A DNA stretch of 10,217 bases from Verrucomicrobiota bacterium (GTDB lineage: Bacteria; Verrucomicrobiota; Verrucomicrobiia; Opitutales; Seribacteraceae): assembly GCA_014382645.1 (NCBI GenBank), contig JACNJI010000199.1:1-10217 (forward strand), given 5' to 3'. The position numbers were made by a program, and so were the translations under genes. Every line of letters starts with the position of its first letter. The first letter of the stretch is position 1. Below the pieces are notes generated by a model. That model had not been told where the DNA came from, did no database searches, and worked only from the letters and a program-made list of their open reading frames with translations. This document shows positions 1-6,186 of this stretch, piece after piece.

Positions 1-786
1 GAACGTAATTATAGTTGGGCAAGCAGGATCAGGGAAGAGCACGTATATAAACATACTGGCAGAAGCAATGTCAGAATTTGAACGTGCACCGTCGAGAAGT
101 GGGGATTCCGAGTATCCCCAACCCGACATCATTTTGCCTCCAAAGTCCCGCTCGAAGTTCTTTTGCCAAACGAGTTTTCCGTCCGAGGCACGAACACCAA
201 CCAAGTTGCCATTCTTAGTTAGCCCATAAACCAAGCTAAATTCTTTGTCATAGGCCGGTGTTCCGTTGACGCCCCCACCTCCACGGATGGGACTTTCCCA
301 AGCTTTTCTACCAGTTGCCCTGTCAAGGGCGTAAAGTGATGTGGCGCCGCCCGCTTCACCGAGCGTGAAGATTCGGTCACCTACGACAATGATGCTGGAG
401 TAGCCTTTACCCAGATTATTGGTGCTCCAGAGAAGACTCGGACCATTTTTAGGCCATTGTGCGAGCAAGTCTGCTTCGCGGGAAACACCATCCCCGTTAG
501 GCCCTCTCCAGCGAGGCCAGTCCGTAGTTTGCCTTTTCCCGTCTTGGCTTTCACTTGGATTTTTGGAAGCAAGGCTCCGTGCAAAAAGTTGATCAGCAGC
601 AGTAAGCCGAGATATTGGGAATGCATAGGACTGAGTGCCAACACGCAGTACGATTATGTCGCCGCGAATGGTTTCAAAATCTCCTGTGACTCGTCGACCC
701 TGAACATCCGTCCAAGTTCTCGGAGCGGACTTCATCCACAGGTTTGAGAGAAACAGCAAAGTAATGAAAAATGAGAAAGGCTTCAT
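1..786 (-). CDS. Secreted SHD1 domain plus PQQ-type beta-propeller protein, partial
   Basis: The frame opens at ATG 786-784 and stays open to the window edge (262 codons), so the C-terminus is missing. Residues 1-21 form a signal peptide (hydrophobic FFITLLFLSNLW, likely cleaved near Ala21). Residues about 23-72 resemble an SHD1 domain (RTWTDVQGRRVTGDFE, then FPISRLTAADQLFA). From residue 90 a PQQ-like propeller begins with WPRWRGPNGDGVS, followed by blade motifs LYALDRATGRKAW and VGVRASDGKLVWQKN and the family stretch FGGKMMSGWGYSESPLLDG at 215-233. Such proteins are common and secreted in planctomycetes and verrucomicrobia; the substrate is unknown and PQQ binding is not implied. After residue 233 (about base 88) the translation stops looking like the family: residues 234-262 are the antisense of a P-loop frame. 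The genuine gene therefore probably spans about 88-786 here and is truncated by the junction. The start is supported by GAGGA 6 nt upstream. Confidence 0.9.
   Translation of the reverse strand, partial: MKPFSFFITLLFLSNLWMKSAPRTWTDVQGRRVTGDFETIRGDIIVLRVGTQSYAFPISRLTAADQLFARSLASKNPSESQDGKRQTTDWPRWRGPNGDGVSREADLLAQWPKNGPSLLWSTNNLGKGYSSIIVVGDRIFTLGEAGGATSLYALDRATGRKAWESPIRGGGGVNGTPAYDKEFSLVYGLTKNGNLVGVRASDGKLVWQKNFERDFGGKMMSGWGYSESPLLDGARSNSDIASASMFIYVLFPDPACPTIITF
2..88 (+). other. Fragment of a P-loop NTPase frame (foreign or chimeric segment)
   Basis: Read on the plus strand from base 2, 29 codons give a textbook Walker A segment: a hydrophobic beta strand NVIIV, then GQAGSGKST at bases 17-43, then a helix YINILAEAMSEFE. 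This is the usual strand / GxxxxGK[ST] / helix layout of P-loop NTPases. Past about base 88 the frame runs through DNA that clearly encodes the PQQ protein on the other strand, and it stops at TAA near 220, so the NTPase is cut off after the P-loop. Upstream lies outside the window. The family (transport ATPase, packaging ATPase, GTPase or other) cannot be told from so little. It is either a sequencing or assembly chimera or a real rearrangement breakpoint. Confidence 0.6.
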
Positions 787-792
787 GGTGTT

Positions 793-797
793 TCCTC
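793..797 (-). promoter_or_regulatory. Ribosome binding site of the PQQ/SHD1 gene
   Basis: On the minus strand GAGGA lies 6 nt before ATG 786-784. It is one of the clearer Shine-Dalgarno matches in the window and supports this start, which also places the signal peptide at the very N-terminus. Confidence 0.6.
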
Positions 798-810
798 GGG
801 TTTGTCGTTC

Positions 811-839
811 ATGCTTTCTTTGGTTAGTTAAACTGTCAA
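811..839 (-). promoter_or_regulatory. Possible sigma70-type promoter for the PQQ/SHD1 gene
   Basis: The minus strand carries a perfect TTGACA -35 hexamer at 839-834. With a 17-nt spacer the -10 position at 816-811 reads AAGCAT, which keeps only three of six consensus bases (A2, A5, T6). Transcription would start near 804, leaving a leader of about 18 nt that includes the GAGGA site. The -35 is convincing, the -10 is weak. Confidence 0.3.
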
Positions 840-1028
840 TAGAAACGAATGGATCTTCGCGAGTTGAACTTTAACCAAGAACTTAAATGCGAATGCCGGC
901 CGTGCCCTTTCTTTTTTTGGAAACTATATCCTGGCAAAGCAGACGGTCGAGATTTTAAATCAAAGCGCTCTTTTTTGAGAACTCGCTGAGCTTGACGTCT
1001 TTCAGCTTGAAGTCATGAATTCACTATT

Positions 1029-2168
1029 ATGAATAATAAAATACTTTGTGTCGATGACGAGGAATCGATCTTAAAGGGTTTCCAGCTGCACTTGCGCAAG
1101 GGATTTGATCTCTTTACGGCTAATTCCGGAGAGGATGGACTGCGTGTTTTTGATGAAGAAGGGGGATTTGCGGTCGTTCTTTCGGACATGCGGATGCCGG
1201 GCATAGATGGTGCGGCCATGTTGTCGGCCATAAAGGAACGCAACGCCGATGTGGTGACAATGCTGCTCACGGGACATGCCGATTTCGAGTCGGCCATGTC
1301 TGCAGTCAACGATGGAAATGTTTTTCGCATGCTATCGAAGCCCTGTCCTCCCGAACGTTTGATCCAGTCTTTGTCTGCCGGTCTTCGGCAACACGAATTG
1401 ATCGTTAGCGAAAAAGTGTTACTCGAGCAAACGCTCAAAGGGGCGGTGGATGCGTTGAGCCAAGCCTTGGCAACCGCGAAGCCTTTGTTTTTTGGCCGGG
1501 CGCAACGCGTGCGTCGGCTCGCCGGCGAATTGGCGGATAGGCTTGAAGAGCCGAACAAGTGGAGGATCGAGGTGGCCTCTATTTTTTCTCAGATTGCCTC
1601 TATTACTTTACCTGAAGCAATTTCAGAGGATGTATATCATAAGCGAGAACTATCGAAGGAAGTTCAGGATATAGTGGGCCGATTTCCTGAAGTGACCGAA
1701 CAAATGCTGGAGAAAATTCCTCGGCTCGAAGAGGTTCGCGAAATAATTGCCAAAATCGATTTACAGCCACATTTTGAATTGGCGGACGAAAAAGGCATTC
1801 GTCGAGCTGCTTCGATCATTAAGGTTGCACTGGACTTTGATCATTACGAGGAGCTTGGTTATGAGAAAGCTATCGTGGTGCAAACCTTGCGTGGTCGTGA
1901 AACGTATTACGATCCTGTGGTTACTGAGGCTTTGCAGCACCTCCACTCCCTCGCCGATCAAAAATATCGTATCGAAGAAGTGTTGTTGAAGAATTTGGGG
2001 CCGGGTATGCGATTGGCTCAGGAGTTGCGTCATGACACTGGTTTTTTGGTTGCACCTTCAGGTACTGATGTGGACCGACACTTTATACGTGTCGTACGCA
2101 ATCACCTTGCCTGTTATGAAGAAAGTCCTTTCCCGAAGAAAATTTTGGTATCAGTCCCAAATGCCTGA
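1029..2168 (+). CDS. Response regulator with REC domain and degenerate HD (HD-GYP-like) output domain
   Basis: Residues 1-120 are a receiver domain: acidic pair Asp9-Asp10, phospho-acceptor Asp53 in VVLSDMRMPGIDG, Thr81 in LLTGHAD, and Lys104 in LSKPCPP. A linker helix (LLEQTLKGAVDALSQALA, about 131-148) leads into an all-helical domain laid out like RpfG-type HD-GYP outputs: FGRAQRVRRLAGELADRL, then FSQIASITLP at 186-195, KIPRLEEVREIIAKI, IIKVALDFD and YYDP at 293-296. Where active HD-GYP enzymes have HDIGK, this one has SQIAS, so the metal-binding His-Asp pair is absent and c-di-GMP hydrolysis is unlikely. The remaining C-terminus (about 320-379) includes a GPGMRLAQELR segment often seen at the end of this regulator type. 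It precedes the histidine kinase by 45 nt and is its probable partner. No DNA-binding domain is visible, so output is probably by protein contact. ATG 1029 gives the complete REC N-terminus. Confidence 0.9.
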   Translation: MNNKILCVDDEESILKGFQLHLRKGFDLFTANSGEDGLRVFDEEGGFAVVLSDMRMPGIDGAAMLSAIKERNADVVTMLLTGHADFESAMSAVNDGNVFRMLSKPCPPERLIQSLSAGLRQHELIVSEKVLLEQTLKGAVDALSQALATAKPLFFGRAQRVRRLAGELADRLEEPNKWRIEVASIFSQIASITLPEAISEDVYHKRELSKEVQDIVGRFPEVTEQMLEKIPRLEEVREIIAKIDLQPHFELADEKGIRRAASIIKVALDFDHYEELGYEKAIVVQTLRGRETYYDPVVTEALQHLHSLADQKYRIEEVLLKNLGPGMRLAQELRHDTGFLVAPSGTDVDRHFIRVVRNHLACYEESPFPKKILVSVPNA

Positions 2169-2213
2169 GAGCTATTTCTGTTTCATCAGTTCAATTGATC
2201 TCAGCTTCCGATC

Positions 2214-3884
2214 GTGAAGGTAAGCTCCTATGTGATTTTGCTCACTCTTGCCGGTTTGGGCGGGGCTTCTATTCTGGCAATTTTCGGGTGGTGGAAATTC
2301 TCTGATTTGCAGTCGGCAACTGACGAGTTGCGATTAGAGGCCGAAAGGTCGGGAGCGGCTTCGGAGGAGCATTTAGCCATACAAGTATTCCTGACATCTA
2401 GTAGCGACGCTCTAAATGCAATGGAAGTCTACCCGCAGGAGTTCAAGGGTTTATTTGGTGTAGTGAGAAACAGTCTAGTTTATTCCTCGGCCGCATTAGA
2501 GAAAATCACGGATGAATACTCGAGTAATTATAAAGCGGATACATTAAACCAGTTGAAAAAAGAAATCTCAGGAATCAACGATGCCTTGGATCAAATGGAA
2601 GAAGTAAGATTTTCCCGGAAGGCTGGGGGATCTAGTCGTAGCGAACATAAGGCTGCCCGGTCGACTTTCGATGAGTTTGCCAAGAAACTTGAGATTAGTT
2701 TGGAGTGGTTACGGAACGAAGCCGATTCAAATATCAACAGTCGAAAAGGTGAGCTAAGCGCTCGATGGATGGATTTGGAGCAAAGTCGAAAAGAGGCGAG
2801 CATTTTTTCTTGGATAGCCGTTGTTCTCTATTTTGGCATTACTGCATTTCTGGCATGGAGGACCTACCGAAACCTAGCCCAGCCCATACAGTCTCTAGAA
2901 AATGCCGCTAGTAATTCCTTGGATGAGGGAAAACCTTTTATTTTGGCGGAAACGGGACCTGCTGAAATTCGATCTTTGACGAGACGCCTCCGTGTTTTAG
3001 TCCATGGATTGGAGGAACAAGTGGCCCAGCGCACTCATGCACTGCGAGCAAAGGCCCATCAATTGGAAGAAGAAATGATGCAGCGTAAGCACTTGGAAAC
3101 CGAGCTTGTCCATGCCCAGAAAATGGAAGCTGTCGGTCAACTGGCAGCGGGGATTGCTCACGAAATCAATTCACCTTCACAATTCGTAAACGACAATGTC
3201 ATGTTCTTGAAGGATGCCGTCAATGAATTGTTGGCCGCGGTTTCCGGTGAAGGAGAAATTCCAGATGCCAAGGAAATTGAATTCTTAAGAGAAAACGCCC
3301 CTGGTTCTGCTGAACAGGCTCTCCAGGGAATGGAACGAATTACGACTATCGTCAAATCGATGAAAAATTTTGCGTATAGGGATGCCGCTTCAGAAAAAAG
3401 GCCCCAAAACGTTAATCAGGCAATTGAAGCGACTGCGGTGGTCGCTACCAACGAATGGAAGTATCACGCGGAACTCAAAACCGACCTCGATCCAAATTTG
3501 CCTTTTGTTCCCTGTAACATTGGAGAGATTAATCAAGTGGTCCTTAATCTTATTGTTAATGCCGCCCATGCAATTCGAGATTCTGAATTGAAGGACGGCA
3601 AAGGCCTGATCTTAGTTTCGACGAGGCAGTACGATCAATATGTGGTAATTACGATTCAGGATGACGGCGGCGGTATTCCAGAGCATGTTCAGGGTAAAAT
3701 TTTCGAACCTTTTTTCACGACTAAGGAAGTAGGCGTGGGAACTGGTCAGGGCTTGGCAATTGCTCATAACGTGATTACGAAATCGCACGGCGGACATATT
3801 TGGTTTGAAACAGAGCAAGGCAAGGGCACGACTTTCTTTATTCGACTGTCTTTGGATACTCCATCCCAAGCATCGGAATCGTGA
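2214..3884 (+). CDS. Membrane sensor histidine kinase (two-component system)
   Basis: A 556-residue kinase that should autophosphorylate on His and pass the phosphate to the regulator encoded just upstream. TM1 spans about 6-25 and TM2 about 196-215, enclosing a helical, probably periplasmic sensor region of about 170 residues rich in Glu, Ser and Lys. A HAMP-like linker (about 216-265) and a coiled coil (265-303, LEEQVAQRTHALRAKAHQLE) follow. The H-box is GQLAAGIAHEINSPSQFV with His316. Next comes the helix of this subclass, LQGMERITTIVKSMKNFA, at 370-387. The ATPase domain has the N box NLIVNAAHAI (445-454), G1 DDGGGIP (483-489), F box IFEPFFTT (496-503) and G2 GTGQGLA (509-515). All catalytic motifs are intact. 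The GTG at 2214 is the first usable start after an in-frame TGA at 2196-2198 and is needed to include TM1; no good Shine-Dalgarno sequence precedes it. There is no fused receiver domain. The ligand is unknown. Confidence 0.93.
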   Translation: MKVSSYVILLTLAGLGGASILAIFGWWKFSDLQSATDELRLEAERSGAASEEHLAIQVFLTSSSDALNAMEVYPQEFKGLFGVVRNSLVYSSAALEKITDEYSSNYKADTLNQLKKEISGINDALDQMEEVRFSRKAGGSSRSEHKAARSTFDEFAKKLEISLEWLRNEADSNINSRKGELSARWMDLEQSRKEASIFSWIAVVLYFGITAFLAWRTYRNLAQPIQSLENAASNSLDEGKPFILAETGPAEIRSLTRRLRVLVHGLEEQVAQRTHALRAKAHQLEEEMMQRKHLETELVHAQKMEAVGQLAAGIAHEINSPSQFVNDNVMFLKDAVNELLAAVSGEGEIPDAKEIEFLRENAPGSAEQALQGMERITTIVKSMKNFAYRDAASEKRPQNVNQAIEATAVVATNEWKYHAELKTDLDPNLPFVPCNIGEINQVVLNLIVNAAHAIRDSELKDGKGLILVSTRQYDQYVVITIQDDGGGIPEHVQGKIFEPFFTTKEVGVGTGQGLAIAHNVITKSHGGHIWFETEQGKGTTFFIRLSLDTPSQASES

Positions 3885-5167
3885 TGTTTCAAGTGTGGCG
3901 ATTTTTCTACCTGCCGGCAGTGGGAATCCTGGCCTTGCTTGCATCGGGATGCGGTTCGGAAGAAACGATGAAAGGAAGCCTTAGCTTTTTGGACAGCAAA
4001 GGAGAGGAAGTTCCCCAAGCAGGTATCTCCATAAAGATTTTCGATAAAGACGGAATCGTGGCCATTCGTCGAAAATCTAGAGTTATGTTGGGGGAACAGG
4101 TTATTCAACTAAAGGGAGGGGAATTATCCTCAGACTTTGTCGATAATTATTTTTCGAGCATGTTTGATCTTGTTGATTCGATTCCCCCGCTTGATGAGAT
4201 AGAAACCGATGATGCCGGGCTGTTTGACTTTTCGTTTACTGGTGGTGAATGCTTGATTTCGGCTCATTCGGTCGCGGGAGACGAAAATCCCAGATGGTTA
4301 AGGCTTATAAGTCGAAACGCTATTAAGCAGGAGGGCATAGATTTGAATACCGGCAACCAGCTGAAATTTGGCGGCATAGAGGACTTTGTCTCTTTGACGG
4401 AAATAGAGAATCAATTTAAAATACGCATTGGTGAACTCGGATTGATTGCCGAATGGAAGCCAAAGCTTGAACCGCAAAACCTGATTTATATTCCTCCCGG
4501 CAACTTTGTTATGGGAAGCAAGGGGGGCGATGCTCTTCGGGGCAAAAACGAAACTGTCCACGGGGTCACGATCACCCATGGGTTCTGGATGGGAAAGTAT
4601 GAAGTGACAAACGAAAGATGGAATGCAGTTTGGGCTATCACGGATTTTAACTCATCGGAGCAAAAAATGCCGGTCAGCCAAGTTTCACATGGCAAGGCTC
4701 AGGCCTTTTGCTGGAAGTTGACCGAAAGTGAAAGAGGTGCGGGAAACTTGCCCGCTGGCTTTATTTATCGTTTACCTACCGAGGCAGAATGGGAGTACGC
4801 TTGTCGGGCGGGTACTTCTTCAGTGTTTAGTTTCGGCGACGATCCAGCTTCACTTTCGGAGTACGCTTGGCATCAGGGCAATAGTCGACGCATTTACCAC
4901 CAAGTGGGAACGAAAACTGCGAATGCTTGGGGTTTGCACGACATGTACGGTAACGTGCTGGAGTGGTGCTTTGATTGGTATGGCGATTATCCTTCCTTTC
5001 CAGTTGTAAATCCATTGGGAACCTTGAGGGGAAAAGGGCGGGTGCTCCGAGGTGGCGGTTATACCTCTGCAGAATCTCAGTGCTGCTCGGGTTCCCGTGA
5101 TCAGTGGGCACCTGTTTCTCGCAGCTTCAACGTGGGCTTTCGCGTAGTGTTGGGATGCCCTTTGTGA
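3884..5167 (+). CDS. Lipoprotein with C-terminal formylglycine-generating-enzyme-type (SUMF1/FGE-sulfatase) domain
   Basis: Starting at ATG 3884 (427 aa), the N-terminus is a lipoprotein signal, FFYLPAVGILALLASGC, with the modified Cys at about residue 23. Residues 24-195 are unrecognised; SLSFLDSKGEEVPQAGISI followed later by a DDAGLFDFSF strand suggests a beta-sandwich of the carboxypeptidase-regulatory or transthyretin-like kind, which is a guess. Residues 200-422 form the FGE-sulfatase domain: IYIPPGNFVMGS, FWMGKYEVTNERWNAV, YRLPTEAEWEYACRAG, NAWGLHDMYGNVLEWCFDWYG, RVLRGGGYTSAESQCC, FNVGFRVV. True FGE enzymes use two Cys in the GGSY region; here the first position is Ser and only the second (Cys400-401) is kept, so sulfatase activation is unlikely and a binding or structural role fits better. 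The start overlaps the kinase stop (TGATG); GTG 3881 is an alternative, but GGA lies 6 nt before the ATG. Translational coupling suggests it works with the kinase and regulator. Confidence 0.9.
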   Translation: MFQVWRFFYLPAVGILALLASGCGSEETMKGSLSFLDSKGEEVPQAGISIKIFDKDGIVAIRRKSRVMLGEQVIQLKGGELSSDFVDNYFSSMFDLVDSIPPLDEIETDDAGLFDFSFTGGECLISAHSVAGDENPRWLRLISRNAIKQEGIDLNTGNQLKFGGIEDFVSLTEIENQFKIRIGELGLIAEWKPKLEPQNLIYIPPGNFVMGSKGGDALRGKNETVHGVTITHGFWMGKYEVTNERWNAVWAITDFNSSEQKMPVSQVSHGKAQAFCWKLTESERGAGNLPAGFIYRLPTEAEWEYACRAGTSSVFSFGDDPASLSEYAWHQGNSRRIYHQVGTKTANAWGLHDMYGNVLEWCFDWYGDYPSFPVVNPLGTLRGKGRVLRGGGYTSAESQCCSGSRDQWAPVSRSFNVGFRVVLGCPL

Positions 5168-5187
5168 TGCGAGGTTCGAGGGTTGTT

Positions 5188-5204
5188 CACTTAGCGGTTA
5201 AGTG
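5188..5204. repeat. Perfect 6-bp inverted repeat at the convergent gene ends
   Basis: CACTTA, five bases, TAAGTG forms a short hairpin in the 23-bp gap between two converging genes, and its left arm runs into the stop codon (5193-5191) of the minus-strand gene. It could be a weak bidirectional terminator, but there is no T-tract and the stem is AT-rich, so it may be chance. Confidence 0.25.
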
Positions 5205-6186
5205 TCTTGAGGCTGTCTTGAACTATCTTTGCAGTGAGGGCATAGGTCGTTACTCTATCCACGCGGGCCATGTTTAAGCCCACGGCTTTGCCATTAATAT
5301 CGAGAACGGGTCCACCCATTGCTTCCGGGGGTAAGGGTAGATCGTGCTGGATGATCATAGGGAAATTATCCTTCCTCCTCGATACAGGACCGCTCATCTG
5401 GAGGTTTCGGTTGAACATTTCGAAGGTGACCGAGCGGTGACCGAGGGTTACTTGGTAGGAAAAACTCCTATCATCTCGCATCACTTCTATCCGAACAACG
5501 TCGCCTGGGTCATGCGAACCCACAAGCTCTATAACCTGTTCACGTCGCTTTACGCTTTGTCCATTCACTTTCGTTACCACATCCCCCTTTTTCAACCCCG
5601 CGGTTGCTCCTGCCGCCCGAGGTACCACTTCGGCGATGGCGACACCACCCGTAGCATTGCCATCGCGTCCTAGTATTACGCCGATTACTCCTCCTTCGCG
5701 CTCTATGGCTCGCGGGGTTCCGCTGTTGACCCCCACTTTTAAACCCTTCAGCTTCGGATCTGCCGAAATCATCCATCCACCTTCGGTTGGCAACTTTTCG
5801 CTCGACCATTGGACGGGCTCGAAGGACTTGTCTTTTGCCATGATCTGCAGAAGAGCAAGGTCTGTTTTCTCATCTCTGCGGCGTATCCTGACGGGGTATG
5901 CTTGACCATCCGCGAATACTGCCTCTCTTGCGCCTACGCAAGCACTTGCCTTGGTCAACAAGAGACCTTCCTTTGTCACTATTGTTCCGTGAGTGATGAG
6001 CTTGCCGTTGCGCATGAGTCGAACCGTGGAGGCAAAGGCGGCTTGTTTGGTTTTGGCAAAAGCCTTGCGAGTGTTTGCTCCATTCAGCCGTTGAGAGGTC
6101 GAAAGATCTTCTGCATGAATGGTATTAACGAAGAGGCCGGCGGACAGCCCCAAAACAAGTTTACTCAGGAATATGCGGGAACTCAT
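5191..6186 (-). CDS. Exported trypsin-like pseudoprotease with an internal PDZ domain
   Basis: The protein has 331 residues and a signal peptide of about 25 (LVLGLSAGLFVNTIHA, then ED). Residues 45-160 look like the first barrel of a trypsin/HtrA protease: STVRLMRNGK, THGTIVTKEGLLLTKASA, Asp109 in EKTDLALLQI, and GGWMISADPKLKG in place of the usual GxxxxALGxPxG. The catalytic His position (normally TAAH) is Ser81. A PDZ domain follows at about 164-252 (GVIGVILG, VVPRAAGATAGLKKGDVV, VNGQSVKRREQVIELV). After it the chain resumes a protease-like second half: MSGPVSRRKDNFPMIIQHD, then PEAMGGPVLDINGKAVGLN, where GDSGGP has become EAMGGP and the nucleophile is Met290. Both His and Ser are therefore lost, and PDZ seems inserted between the barrels instead of following them. 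It starts within the stop of the active paralogue (ATGA overlap) with a strong AAGGAAGG site 6 nt upstream. A scaffold, regulator or peptide-binding role is inferred. Confidence 0.88.
   Translation of the reverse strand: MSSRIFLSKLVLGLSAGLFVNTIHAEDLSTSQRLNGANTRKAFAKTKQAAFASTVRLMRNGKLITHGTIVTKEGLLLTKASACVGAREAVFADGQAYPVRIRRRDEKTDLALLQIMAKDKSFEPVQWSSEKLPTEGGWMISADPKLKGLKVGVNSGTPRAIEREGGVIGVILGRDGNATGGVAIAEVVPRAAGATAGLKKGDVVTKVNGQSVKRREQVIELVGSHDPGDVVRIEVMRDDRSFSYQVTLGHRSVTFEMFNRNLQMSGPVSRRKDNFPMIIQHDLPLPPEAMGGPVLDINGKAVGLNMARVDRVTTYALTAKIVQDSLKTLNR

Larger units (their letters stand above)
787..1028. other. Divergent intergenic region
   Basis: This 242-bp gap separates the leftward PQQ/SHD1 gene from the rightward response regulator and must hold both promoters. 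Its middle (about 900-980) contains T-rich runs on the plus strand. For the rightward gene I see only poor candidates: TTGACG at 992-997 with a bad -10 (ATGAAT) at 1015-1020, and TTAAAT at 955-960 with no good -35. No Shine-Dalgarno sequence precedes ATG 1029. I find no tRNA, repeat array or riboswitch-like structure here. Confidence 0.5.

Noticed and set aside
457..747. A plus-strand open frame of 96 codons
   Set aside because: It is antisense to the SHD1/PQQ gene, whose signal peptide and domains are clear on the minus strand.
889..920. GC-rich palindrome followed by a T-run (GCCGGC, then T7), resembling a terminator
   Set aside because: No plus-strand gene ends upstream of it, and the palindrome has no loop and is not directly followed by the T-run.
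932..950. TGGCA resembling a sigma54 -24 element upstream of the regulator
   Set aside because: The required TTGC -12 element is not found at the right spacing.
1013..1558. A long minus-strand open frame (about 181 codons) opposite the response regulator
   Set aside because: It lies wholly opposite the REC domain, which has all its active-site residues. Its translation is Ser/Arg/Pro-rich and matches no family; it is an antisense shadow.
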